Assembly: GCA_032622095.1 (NCBI GenBank)
Contig: CP136061.1
Coordinates: 49,669,797-49,733,796 of the forward strand
Origin: Siphonodentalium dalli
Taxonomy: Eukaryota > Mollusca > Scaphopoda > Gadilida > Siphonodentaliidae
Length of the DNA: 64,000 nucleotides
Direction: 5' to 3'
The notes under the pieces were generated by a model. It was not told the origin of the DNA and searched no databases. It was given only the letters and a program-made list of their open reading frames with translations. The position numbers and the translations under genes are program-made. Below are positions 59,201 through 62,713 of this stretch, piece after piece (position 1 is the first letter of the stretch; each line of letters begins with the position of its first letter).

Positions 59201-62200
59201 AGTGTCCACGTCTAAAATGATCTAAAATGACGATGATCGACGATCTGTATGTCAAACCGTGAATTTATTGTGACAAAAATCGCATTTATATTATTATATT
59301 ATTATTATCATGATAATTTTTTGGAAGGTAGGCGTACGAATACCGGTAATTTTGGAATACCGAATACCTCCTAACAGAGGGGTCGGAATACGGCGTACCT
59401 CATAACAGGGCATGGAATACGGCGTAAGAAAGGGTGGGGGTGGGGGCCTCTGTTATGATATCTGTTTTTATTACCCCTTGGTGGTGTCCGAAATAACCCC
59501 GACAACACAACAATGTGAACATATGTCTTCGTTGGAATGTAGACTAAAGGTCTGATTGCGAAGTATCAGGAGTGTATTTAATCCAATTGGTAGATTTTTT
59601 GTCCACATTTAGAGGTTCTCTGGTGTGGTGAATGAGAAACTTTCAGTGATTAGCAGCAGTTGTTGTAATGATTTGAAGGATTAGTTGTTTTAACGGAATT
59701 CGGAGGTGTTGCTTTCATGAAACCTTGAAGGCATTATGATTAATTAGTCTCCATAATCGGTGGTGAATGAAACCTTATCGGAAATTATTCCATAATGACT
59801 CTCGAGATTGTTTGTAAATCATTCAATGCTCAGCCGCCGTATACTGGCTTCTGTCAGTCAATTGCAGACCTTTATTTCGATAGAAATTAGAACAAATAAT
59901 AAAGAAAAGTACATGCCAACCGAAAACGATTCTAATGTCGTATAAGAGAACCGAGAAAATAACAGTTCAGTATATTTGCCGCGAGCTGGCAACACGTCAA
60001 CATAATAGCATGTCAATCGTCAAGGCGTTTGTCATTTTGTTGGCAATGGGTGTTTGGTTATAACCAATGATATATTGGTGTATCAATGCAATGGCCGTTG
60101 CATGTTTGACGATGAACCTTTCACCCAAGTGGAACGTATGCGCCCTTTGTGTACACATCATACGTGACGTAAGTGTACATATTTCATGATTATCATAACT
60201 TTATTTTGGCACGTCCGATTTTAAAAATGTGTTCATATGTTTTCTCACAAAGCACATACTATACACATATATACACAAAAATTACATATAATCAACTATA
60301 TATACATATATAGCCATTACCTATATAGACATTTGTCAAAATCACTACATTAAAGCGCCAGTATATTTTATATATGCGTAATAATATTATCTAGATGGCG
60401 TTACAATTTCTGACTATCCATGGTTTTCTTGTTAGTAATTGTATTATTGCCCGCAAATACTATACCTAGGGAATTTGTGTATCGATCCGCGTGTTATTGG
60501 TGTTGTGCCGGATCTGTTTAGCTTCTGGCTCGATCGGACACGTGACATTGCGTTGGTTCTATTCTTAGTTTTAATGACATACCACCTCACATATACCCTC
60601 ATGTGAGTGGATTTGCTTTGGTTCGTTAATTACGTTAGCGTATGATCATATTATATTCAGTTGCACAATTTTAGTAATATTTACCCGCCTGTGTGATATT
60701 ATATAAATCGGTTATCCTTAACCATTCCTTTACTAATTTAACTACTCATTGACGAGTAGTTATTTGCTTGTGCGGATCAGGACAGGTGTCATGTTTGTCG
60801 ATACCTGCCCTGAAACAGTTATGATACATGCATGTATAGTCCTCTGGATCGCTCCTGTGAGAATTAGTGTATAGGCCCGATCGATGTGGTCCCTCTTTTG
60901 ACGTGCATGGACCGGCGGCCATCTTGGATAATAAGAATTGTGATGCTTATGTTGCGCTTATCGACTTTATAAGTGAATCTAAGCGTTTCACATTATTATT
61001 CCATCTGTTGAGCAATGTCGTGTCTAATGACTGCGTCCATTTTACAGGCGATTCTCTAGAGCGACTTACGTTTACCCAAAAAGGTATGTCCCTATTGCAT
61101 GTATACAAGTGCGACAAAGCGAGCGCAGCTCATGCAAGTCTCACAACTTGGCGTGAGATCTGAACGACCTATTACTCAACAGTCACATATCGTTCAATCT
61201 AAATTAACTATACATACATATATATAACTACAGCGGGTCTGATTACTTGCCGTAGACTTTCTGTTCCCCGAACCGCAGTGGAGCCAATCAGAACGCATTG
61301 TTGATAGCCCCAATATAAAAGTGTCCAATCGAAGCGTTAACGTATACCGCGATGTGACGTAATTTGAGGGAAGCTTGCAGCTTCCAGGATATGACATTTC
61401 GACGAGACTACGAATTACTTACTATGTCAGTATGATTGAGTGTATGTTTACGCATACTGCATATCGCTTAACCTGACACCTAACCGCTGCTATGGAACAC
61501 AACAGTCGGTTGGTGGTGGTACAGGTAATGTCACTGTATTGACAGCACGGCAAGCCGACCGCTCTAACCATTTAACCACCAAGCTCCATGCGGGGATTGG
61601 GATTGGTGTTTCAATATAACATCATTCCAACTCCAAACACAAGACCCGAAAATATATTAGACCAAAATCAATCAGGAGGCTGAGTCTTTGGTGCCCTGTT
61701 CGACCTACACGGGTGGGGCGCCATCTTTGAATGACTGTAGTTAGGCTTTCGGGTTGTATCGAGAAAATATATTTGGGGCCAACATAGATTCTCCTTTGGC
61801 CGAAATCGCCAACGGGACTGAGAAATGACAGGTGGGTCCATTCACTGCACAGTCCAGAACCAAATTTGTGTCGATTATGGCTTTTCGTGGTGGCGGTTGC
61901 GACGGTATCTTGGGAGCATCTACAATAATCCACATGTTAGACCGGAATCGCCCACTCTGTCTAGAAATTGCATATTGGCCATGTTCCGACGCCCGGTATA
62001 TTTTGGATATCGACCGATGTGTCGGAGAAAAGCCCGATACCACTTGTGAGCCACCCTATATACAACCCCCTTGTTGGGCCAAACTGGATCGAGGGGTCGA
62101 GTTACGGATAACATGTTTAAACAAGTTAATAACTGAAGTAGAGGTGGCTGATCTATACCGTATATATTCCATTTGACTAATAGAATATAGGTATATTGTT

Positions 62201-62713
62201 GTCTAATTAATTTAAAATCCTGAACATTTAAACTTTTAGTAGCCATAATTTTTCATTAATAATATGTAGTTAAATATGACATCTTGTGGCCCCGACATCA
62301 CTCACCCACTCTGACGGTGTATTTTGGGAAAACATTTTGCATGCACCCCTGTATAAACGGTCGAGATTCAGTATATATTTTTACTTCTGTAGGTGTTGCA
62401 GATAACTTACTGTGATGCCGTGGCAGAAACTCTCGGAGTGTATCCATCATTCTGGAAACTGCTCTTCGTGAACCCTAGACTGGCTTTCCAATGTGTATTT
62501 GGTATTAATTGGCCATACCAGTACAGGCTGCTTGGGCCAAACGCTTGGGACGGTGCGGAGAGGGCGTGTTTGGAAGCATATGATAACTTGTTCGCAGGTA
62601 CAAGGCGAGGACTTCCGAAGAAAAGGCCTGTTATCACCCACGTGTCTCGATCTGCAATTTTTATATTTACAGGTTTTATTATTTGGCTAATCTTATCTTA
62701 TATTGGAGGATAA
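20159..62713 (+). CDS. flavin-containing monooxygenase (FMO), six exons, complete
   Basis: Predicted NADPH-dependent flavoprotein that oxygenates soft nucleophiles (N or S) of xenobiotics and metabolites, anchored to the ER by its C-terminus. Exons: 20159-20273, 21224-21691, 46109-46164, 48750-49137, 57459-57712, 62393-62713. All introns are GT-AG. The joined 1602 nt encode 533 aa, matching the 532-535 aa usual for animal FMOs. Seen in the protein: FAD-binding GAGVSG (10-15) and EPVCFE; DIGGVW; signature [11 protein letters not shown] (170-180), with Val where the FxGxxxHxxxY consensus has Gly; second Rossmann GNAQTA (195-200) where GxGxSG/A is expected; [14 protein letters not shown] (325-330); a C-terminal hydrophobic segment (about 514-531). 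Intron phases are 1, 1, 0, 1, 0. Introns are 0.95, 24.4, 2.6, 8.3 and 4.7 kb and full of transposons. No stops or frameshifts. The paralogue class (FMO1-6) cannot be assigned. Confidence 0.95.
20274..21223 (+). other. FMO intron 1
   Basis: 950 bp, GTATGT...TTTTAG. Contains short palindromes rich in TTATAACA (AAACTGTTATAACAGTTT at 20766-20783) and a C-run at 20896-20904. No gene inside. Confidence 0.85.
21224..21691 (+). CDS. FMO exon 2
   Basis: 468 nt encoding residues 39-195 (both ends split codons, phase 1). Holds [23 protein letters not shown] (substrate-side region), [11 protein letters not shown] and [17 protein letters not shown]. The signature [11 protein letters not shown] and KRVLVIG follow, ending at the first Gly of the NADPH-binding Rossmann motif. 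Confidence 0.95.
21777..21856. repeat. 40-bp tandem duplication in intron 2
   Basis: Two 40-bp copies of CATGGTAATGGCTTCTCACC...CACCTAA differ at two positions. They lie about 85 bp downstream of the exon 2 donor. Confidence 0.9.
22866..23064 (-). repeat. Ngaro-like element terminal repeat B2
   Basis: About 199 bp matching 23685-23885 in direct orientation: AATTAACCTGAGATATAAGG, GAGTGGGAGAGGGAGGCACT, CAATGGGCTGTTTATTAATA, TAACCGCCACA. With A2 (23249-23686) and A1 (45425-45797) it gives the A1 ... B1-A2-B2 split direct repeat layout of Ngaro-type retrotransposons, read on the minus strand. 184 bp lie between A2 and B2 rather than none. Confidence 0.65.
23249..23686 (-). repeat. Ngaro-like element terminal repeat A2
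   Basis: Matches 45425-45797 in the same orientation: AATTTGAATCTTGTAAATGA, TTCCTTTTACCGCGTACCG, CGTACGTTATTA, GACGCCGGTTGTTTACATCG, GCATCAGCGATCGATTAC, GATAATCTTGATTTTAT. It is 438 bp against 373 bp; A1 lacks about 66 bp near the centre. It abuts B1 exactly at 23686/23687, as expected for a B1-A2-B2 end. Confidence 0.7.
23685..23885 (-). repeat. Ngaro-like element terminal repeat B1
   Basis: Direct copy of 22866-23064 with a few substitutions (for example TAACCGCCACA kept, GGCCA changed to GACCC). It abuts A2 on its left and faces the element interior on its right. Confidence 0.65.
23886..24175 (-). other. internal 3' part of the Ngaro-like element (inferred)
   Basis: Lies between B1 and the large insert starting at 24176. 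The minus strand has a 75-codon open frame without recognisable motifs. By position it should be the end of the element's coding or 3' untranslated region. Confidence 0.4.
24176..24231 (+). repeat. 56-bp repeat at left edge of insert 1
   Basis: TACAAGAAAACTAAGATGCA and TGCATCAGG.... recur at 36477-36532 with few changes. Both copies lie exactly where foreign DNA interrupts the Ngaro-like element, so this looks like the terminus of an inserted element. Confidence 0.65.
24243..25140 (+). repeat. family A repeat, two units
   Basis: 24243-24635 ends AAGTCGAGTACATCAGCTAG. 24635-25135 starts ATATATATTTTGGACACTTG and ends CATGACGAAGTCGGGTCCAC. The second unit belongs to the TCAAGGTCA-rich subtype (site at 24932). 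Same orientation as 480-1918. Confidence 0.7.
25617..25955. repeat. tandem duplication, two ~170-bp copies
   Basis: CTTAAAAAGATTCTTACCTT starts at 25617 and again at 25789. The rest follows in order: TTCACTTTATAAACTTCACT, GAGTCATCTTTGTCATGTAT, TTGTTAACAGTTTATAAAT, ATTATCATTAAATAAAGTT. Differences are few, so the duplication is fairly recent. Confidence 0.9.
26090..26480. repeat. tandem duplication, two ~190-bp copies
   Basis: Shared landmarks: CACACCTTTTATT or CCGCTTAACTTTTAAAT, GAGCCGG or GGGCCG, ACACTTTATAG, AGAACGAAAA, AATTTAA.AACAATTCAAAC, CCCGGACATAT. Moderately diverged. Confidence 0.65.
26836..26940. repeat. family D repeat, copy 1
   Basis: TTGGGCTGAATTCATCTGAT, GCGGTATTATTCCTC, AAATAAACAACAAA and GTTTGGGCTAACATTTACA match 40370-40470 in the same orientation. 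A short palindrome follows (CGCCCAAATTGGGCG, 26989-27003). Copy 2 is also followed by one (CAGCCAAGGTTTGGCTG). Confidence 0.75.
27255..27860 (+). repeat. family C array, seven hairpin-core repeats
   Basis: Seven copies of a ~30-bp core, GG(T/C)CTGAAT(A/T)CTTTTCAGC followed by (C/A)CC, start near 27261, 27350, 27428, 27507, 27651, 27719 and 27781. Spacing is 60-145 bp. The core holds a small palindrome, CTGAA...TTCAG. The first four continue CCCAGCGAGAG; the last three continue CACC.A.ACGGTTGA and are followed by TATAGCGCTATA. Single copies recur at 29798 and 35181. No ORF. Nature unknown. Confidence 0.75.
27850..28010 (-). repeat. family A repeat, inverted copy
   Basis: Starts TAGCAGATGACCGACTTCG and TCCGGGC, then GACCTTGAATTGACCATTTT, GAAGGTCAAGGTCAGGTCG and CAAATTTCGTCGAAATCC: the reverse complement of the subtype at 1295-1918. 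Abuts the family C array. Confidence 0.7.
28011..29790 (-). repeat. family A related repeats, three inverted units
   Basis: Three related units carry GGGTACCCGTTTCAAGGTGA, ATCACCTCGGGCGGAAAAAC and GACCCGATGAAAATCT (28017, 29005, 29368). Two hold ACGCTCTTTATCAACGACAC and GAACGCTCTTTAACT (28589, 29539). Two end with CGGCCATAGCTAACAGACAG. One has a full head AGACTAGCAGGTGACCCGAC at 28834. Arranged head to tail on the minus strand. Confidence 0.7.
29798..29856 (+). repeat. family C core, single copy
   Basis: GGCCTGAATTCTTTTCAGCA, then CATAGACGGTTGACGATGAT and TATAGCGCTATA, almost identical to the last unit of the 27255-27860 array. Confidence 0.75.
29859..30017. repeat. foldback element with ~70-nt arms
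   Basis: GCAATCAGCGTCGTTTTCGA (29859) is inverted at TCGAAAACGACGTTGATTGC (ending 30017). The arms continue through GCATCTGTCG, CGTATAGAAGTGTC, GATGCCGAA and TACATACT with only a few mismatches, leaving a small loop around 29935. It is among the best-preserved hairpins in the window. Confidence 0.9.
30110..30870 (-). repeat. family B repeat, left arm of a large inverted repeat
   Basis: About 700 bp are inverted relative to 33780-34445. Landmarks in order: AGACCCAGAAGAAATTGGTA, ATATCCAAAATCCGCTAAAA, CAAGATGGCGTCCAACATGG, CTTAAAGATCAATTCCTGTT, ATGGGGTCCCAGACTCATCT, GCGGTATAAAATTCCACAAA, AATTGGCGCTTTGTCT. Identity looks high. Short CCAAAATGGCGGC-type strings recur. Confidence 0.8.
31504..32198. 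mobile_element. family E non-autonomous DNA transposon, copy 1
   Basis: 695 bp with perfect 19-bp inverted termini CGCATCAGTGCTATAATGT / ACATTATAGCACTGATGCG. The interior repeats a GCTATA(A/T)(G/T)G.CGTA(A/T)CTC motif several times (31513, 31680, 31751). It shares most of its length with 47965-48571. No transposase ORF. Confidence 0.75.
32199..33500. other. intron 2 tract, no gene or repeat assigned
   Basis: The longest open frame (32672-33115) has no recognisable motifs and atypical composition. I do not call it a gene. Confidence 0.4.
33560..34445 (+). repeat. family B repeats, right arm of the large inverted repeat
   Basis: 33780-34445 is the reverse complement of 30180-30870. 33600-33775 is an extra copy of the GTTGGACGCCATCTTG, AAAGCGGATTTTAGCGGATT, CTTTACCAATTC.TTCTGGG part. 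The two inverted arms are about 2.9 kb apart. Confidence 0.8.
35170..35250 (+). repeat. family C core at the right edge of insert 1
   Basis: GGCCTGAATTCTTTTCAGCA, CCTAGACGGTTGAAAGCGGA and TAGTTGAAATGCA match the unit at 27719. It abuts the 3' end of the tyrosine recombinase gene (stop at 35267). Confidence 0.75.
35267..36146 (-). pseudogene. Ngaro/DIRS-type tyrosine recombinase (YR), one frameshift
   Basis: The minus-strand frame from 36146 encodes a phage-integrase-like SAM N-domain ([20 protein letters not shown]) and a catalytic domain. Catalytic Arg is in LARIGELC. The H-x-x-R box is GHIVRIG. After a one-base slip in a G6 run (C6 on +, 35373-35378), the frame continues as [15 protein letters not shown] and RKYIRP, with the presumed nucleophile Tyr, to a stop at 35267. 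This is the integrase of YR retrotransposons (circular intermediates, no target duplication). It lies downstream of RNase H on the same strand. Apart from the slip it is open, so it is fairly young. Confidence 0.85.
36147..36475 (-). pseudogene. Ngaro-like RNase H, C-terminal half
   Basis: The minus strand encodes [20 protein letters not shown], then [16 protein letters not shown] (RNase H Asp box), and after a frame change [11 protein letters not shown] and QQVDKFRQ. The frame starts mid-domain at 36475. The missing N-terminal half ends at 40562 with [16 protein letters not shown] and ISVLELF. The two halves meet in the conserved LELFPIVLAL string, so an insertion split one gene. Confidence 0.8.
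36477..36532 (+). repeat. 56-bp repeat at left edge of insert 2
   Basis: Same sequence as 24176-24231 (TACAAGAAAACTAAGATGCA...). It begins immediately after the split point of the RNase H gene. Confidence 0.7.
37380..37640 (+). repeat. family F repeat with two CGCTCTTTA motifs
   Basis: TAAACAAGAGTC, then AAACGCTCTTTATTATTTCC and GAACGCTCTTTATGTTTACC, then TTTGTTTACATAACAA and AACATACTGTTTATG. Inverted relatives lie at 49700-49870 and 52081-52270. Confidence 0.65.
38054..38262 (+). repeat. nested short tandem array
   Basis: Five copies of GTTTAACGACATTTTTCGG followed by TCTTT (38054, 38082, 38143, 38170, 38238). A longer unit including TTGGATCTCTA and ATCTCAAGATATAGGGG is itself repeated. 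Confidence 0.9.
38263..40369. other. interior of insert 2, nothing recognised
   Basis: AT-rich sequence with scattered short open frames without motifs. GAGAATC/GATTCTCG strings recur at 38860-38935. One AACAAAGAGCGTTATT (inverted CGCTCTTTG variant) lies at 39103. Confidence 0.4.
40370..40470. repeat. family D repeat, copy 2
   Basis: Matches 26836-26940 in the same orientation (TGGGCTGAATTCAT.TGATG, CGTTTGGGCTAACATTTACA). It lies near the right end of insert 2. Confidence 0.75.
40562..41530 (-). pseudogene. Ngaro/DIRS-type reverse transcriptase and RNase H N-half
   Basis: The minus strand shows the DIRS/Ngaro RT order: [80 protein letters not shown], then the catalytic RVLDDIFLV (LDD in place of YxDD, as usual in this group) and [20 protein letters not shown]. 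It continues to RNase [17 protein letters not shown] and ISVLELF. Frame changes near 41250, 41030 and 40800 inactivate it. The product would copy the element RNA to DNA. Confidence 0.85.
41531..43293 (-). pseudogene. Ngaro-like gag
   Basis: A likely start at 43293 begins [20 protein letters not shown], followed by a Pro/Ser/Thr-rich stretch. 42736-42083 encodes the core: [34 protein letters not shown]. 42171-41773 carries a zinc-finger-like [19 protein letters not shown] (C-x8-C-x4-C-x3-H) with CPVC and CP, as in gag proteins of DIRS/Ngaro elements. 41804-41560 shows a further conserved stretch ([20 protein letters not shown]). Frames overlap or shift, so the ORF is decayed. It precedes RT on the same strand. 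Confidence 0.75.
43294..44469 (-). other. Ngaro-like element interior between SGNH and gag
   Basis: About 1.2 kb without a recognised domain on the coding strand. The plus-strand frame at 43963-44313 is Gln/Lys/Asn-rich low complexity and not supported as a gene. Confidence 0.4.
44470..45250 (-). pseudogene. SGNH-type hydrolase ORF of the Ngaro-like element
   Basis: The minus strand encodes [10 protein letters not shown] and [17 protein letters not shown] (block I, GHRLTH), then [16 protein letters not shown] (block III, GGNYL for GGNDL) with [18 protein letters not shown], and finally [10 protein letters not shown] (DxxH, block V) and [10 protein letters not shown]. Frame breaks near 45005 and 44845 disrupt it. 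SGNH domains have been described in some Ngaro-type elements; here it is 5' of gag. Its role (perhaps esterase) is unproven. Confidence 0.7.
45425..45797 (-). repeat. Ngaro-like element terminal repeat A1 (5' end)
   Basis: Direct copy of A2 (23249-23686) at the 5' side of the SGNH-gag-RT-RH-YR series, about 310 bp upstream of FMO exon 3. It ends GATAATCTTGATTTTAT at 45797. The element therefore spans 22866-45797 including its inserts. Confidence 0.7.
46109..46164 (+). CDS. FMO exon 3 (56-nt microexon)
   Basis: Acceptor TTTGACAACAG|GT; donor CCAAG|GTTAGT. Encodes [18 protein letters not shown] after completing the split Gly codon (phase 1 in, phase 0 out). It supplies the rest of the NADPH Rossmann motif and the TELS-like helix. 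Without it the frame and FMO alignment break, which supports it despite the short length. Confidence 0.9.
46533..46590. repeat. GA-rich microsatellite
   Basis: GAGAGAGAGAGAGGGGGAGA, then a G-run, in intron 3. Confidence 0.85.
46903..47733. mobile_element. CACTA-like non-autonomous element with AGTCA palindrome array
   Basis: Ends CACTGAGAAAAATAGGTTGG (46903) and ...CCCGTTATTTTTCTCAGTG (47733) are imperfect inverted repeats of about 31 bp, extended by AG/CT. The interior holds about fifteen AGTCA...TGACT palindromes (AGTCAAAATGACT type), with two clusters near the ends and a plain centre (47200-47630). CACTG/CAGTG termini plus subterminal motif arrays fit the EnSpm/CACTA group. No transposase; a 3-bp target duplication is not evident. 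Confidence 0.6.
47965..48571. mobile_element. family E non-autonomous DNA transposon, copy 2
   Basis: CTATAAGGTCGTAACTC (47965) and GAGTTACGACCTTATAG (48547-48563) are perfect 17-bp inverted termini. The interior matches 31504-32198 over most of its length (ATTCGAATCGTGAGAAAAAA, AATGTCGTATCTCCAGC, GTCACGTGATCATTTGGTGA). CTATAAGGTCGTA-type motifs recur internally. Copy 1 has about 80 bp extra. Confidence 0.75.
48612..48727 (+). repeat. palindromic repeat module G (diverged) before exon 4
   Basis: CAGTGCATTCTCTTATA (48612-48628) is the perfect complement of TATAAGAGAATGCACTG (48658-48674). GGCACA follows, then CATCATGAACGGGTTAAAG, ending 22 bp before exon 4. It parallels 11169-11297 (palindrome, GGCACA, CCATGAAAGGGTTAAA). 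Confidence 0.75.
48750..49137 (+). CDS. FMO exon 4
   Basis: Acceptor CTTCCTCCCAG|GTT; donor GGCTG|GTGAGT (phase 0 in, phase 1 out). Encodes [20 protein letters not shown], the NNFGLDP region and the C-terminal part of the NADPH domain. The FMO hallmark VIFATGYW is at residues 324-330. It lies between two inverted copies of module G. Confidence 0.95.
49137..49267 (-). repeat. module G, copy 2, starting at the FMO donor
   Basis: GGTGAGTTTAGTTTTAACCC, TTTCATGGCGGGAGCTTCTT, then the 67-bp palindrome 49200-49266: the reverse complement of 11169-11297. The match reaches the exon 4/intron 4 border and stops there, so the splice donor lies in the repeat edge. Confidence 0.85.
49700..49870 (-). repeat. 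family F repeat
   Basis: AAACAGTATGTTATTGT, TTATGTAAACAAAAGCAAT, GCTCTTGTTTAGATC and AACATAAAGAGCGTTATTAT are the inverted order of motifs in 37380-37640. Confidence 0.65.
50480..51470 (+). repeat. tandem repeat, three ~350-bp units
   Basis: Units begin near CCAAATCCGAACGGGC (50490), CCAAATCCAAACGGGC (50838) and CGAATTCCAACGGG (51197). Landmarks in each: GGAGC...TTAATGC, GGTAC...ATAC, GTACG.CCCCAAA, TTTGACTGCTCTAC, AACCTGCCCAACGGAGAA and TTTTGGCAAATTCCACCGAA. Periods about 348 and 359 bp. Frames across it are not genes. Confidence 0.85.
51571..51594. repeat. AATT microsatellite
   Basis: Five to six TAAT units (AATTAATTAATTAATTAATT). Confidence 0.9.
51847..51920 (+). ncRNA. tRNA-like sequence (SINE head or tRNA pseudogene)
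   Basis: TGGCTCAGTTGG (51854-51865) matches the Pol III A box consensus TRGCNNAGYNGG. GGGTCGAACC (51908-51917) approximates the B box GGTTCGANNCC. They are 42 bp apart, as in a tRNA. ATTAG...TTAAT could form a 5-bp anticodon stem, but the loop lacks T33 and the acceptor arm does not pair well, so a functional tRNA is unlikely. Confidence 0.5.
52081..52270 (-). repeat. family F repeat near right end of the insert
   Basis: AATAATAAAGAGCGTTTATAT, GTTATGTAAACAGAAGCA and GGCTCTTGTTTACGT parallel 49700-49870 and the inverse of 37380-37640. Confidence 0.6.
52531..53687 (-). pseudogene. LINE reverse transcriptase, C-terminal half
   Basis: Largest preserved frame of the LINE: 53687-52857 has [40 protein letters not shown] (usual GVPQGSVLGP), [29 protein letters not shown] and [15 protein letters not shown]. 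52890-52531 continues in another frame with [20 protein letters not shown] to a stop. The FADD catalytic box is intact. The AA in [10 protein letters not shown] departs from the conserved GS. Confidence 0.85.
53690..54266 (-). pseudogene. LINE reverse transcriptase, N-terminal half
   Basis: [20 protein letters not shown]..., [60 protein letters not shown] (RT motifs 0-1). After a frame change near 53870 come YGFRKGRST and [16 protein letters not shown] (motif A, first catalytic Asp in FIDFSKAFD). Typical of CR1/Jockey-group LINEs. Confidence 0.85.
54687..55488 (-). pseudogene. LINE APE-type endonuclease domain
   Basis: Three frames: 55488-55282 ([37 protein letters not shown], with GLTYI replacing the usual catalytic LTET), 55257-55075 ([11 protein letters not shown]) and 55028-54687 ([10 protein letters not shown] with the catalytic [23 protein letters not shown] with the catalytic SDH). 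The frame breaks and the lost Glu in LTET mean it is inactive. Confidence 0.8.
55604..55720 (-). repeat. 58-bp tandem duplication at the LINE 5' end
   Basis: ATGTTTCCTTG.AATTGAATT...GCCATTATCTAT occurs twice in a row (55604-55661, 55662-55719). On the minus strand it encodes [16 protein letters not shown] twice, the likely start of the LINE ORF. Confidence 0.85.
55721..57458 (+). other. rest of FMO intron 4, nothing recognised
   Basis: AT-rich sequence ending TTTTATTTCAG at the exon 5 acceptor. The minus frame at 55920-56210 has no recognisable motif. Confidence 0.5.
57459..57712 (+). CDS. FMO exon 5
   Basis: 254 nt, acceptor TTATTTCAG|GT, donor TACTGG|GTGAGT (phase 1 in, 0 out). Encodes [20 protein letters not shown], then [20 protein letters not shown] and [17 protein letters not shown], the conserved FMO region [20 protein letters not shown]-like. 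Confidence 0.94.
57713..59082 (+). other. FMO intron 5, first part, nothing recognised
   Basis: Begins GTGAGTATTGGG. Open frames are short and motif-free. Confidence 0.5.
59083..59450. mobile_element. MITE-like element with GC-rich inverted termini
   Basis: GAGGCCCCCACCCCACCC (59083-59100) and GGTGGGGGTGGGGGCCTC (to 59450) are inverted. TTATGA lies just outside on both sides (left immediate, right after TCTG). The interior repeats GGAATACGGAATACCA / GGAATACGGCGTACCT with AACACAGAGGG or AACAGAGGGG five to six times. No ORF. Confidence 0.65.
59451..61499 (+). other. FMO intron 5, middle part, nothing recognised
   Basis: AT-rich sequence with TA-rich stretches near 60260-60310. The 98-codon frame at 60867-61163 shows no motif and is not called a gene. 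Confidence 0.45.
61500..61600 (-). ncRNA. tRNA-derived SINE-like head
   Basis: On the minus strand TTGGTGGTTAAATGGTTAGA and GCGGTCGGCTTG (61590-61550) look like the D-arm/A-box part of tRNA-derived SINE heads. No convincing B box follows at the right distance, so it is at most a fragment. Confidence 0.35.
62393..62713 (+). CDS. FMO exon 6 (terminal)
   Basis: Acceptor TTACTTCTGTAG|GTG, phase 0. Encodes the C-terminal 106 residues: [60 protein letters not shown], then the hydrophobic tail [18 protein letters not shown] and TAA. The tail matches the C-terminal ER membrane anchor of animal FMOs. Confidence 0.95.
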   Translation: MLQITYCDAVAETLGVYPSFWKLLFVNPRLAFQCVFGINWPYQYRLLGPNAWDGAERACLEAYDNLFAGTRRGLPKKRPVITHVSRSAIFIFTGFIIWLILSYIGG

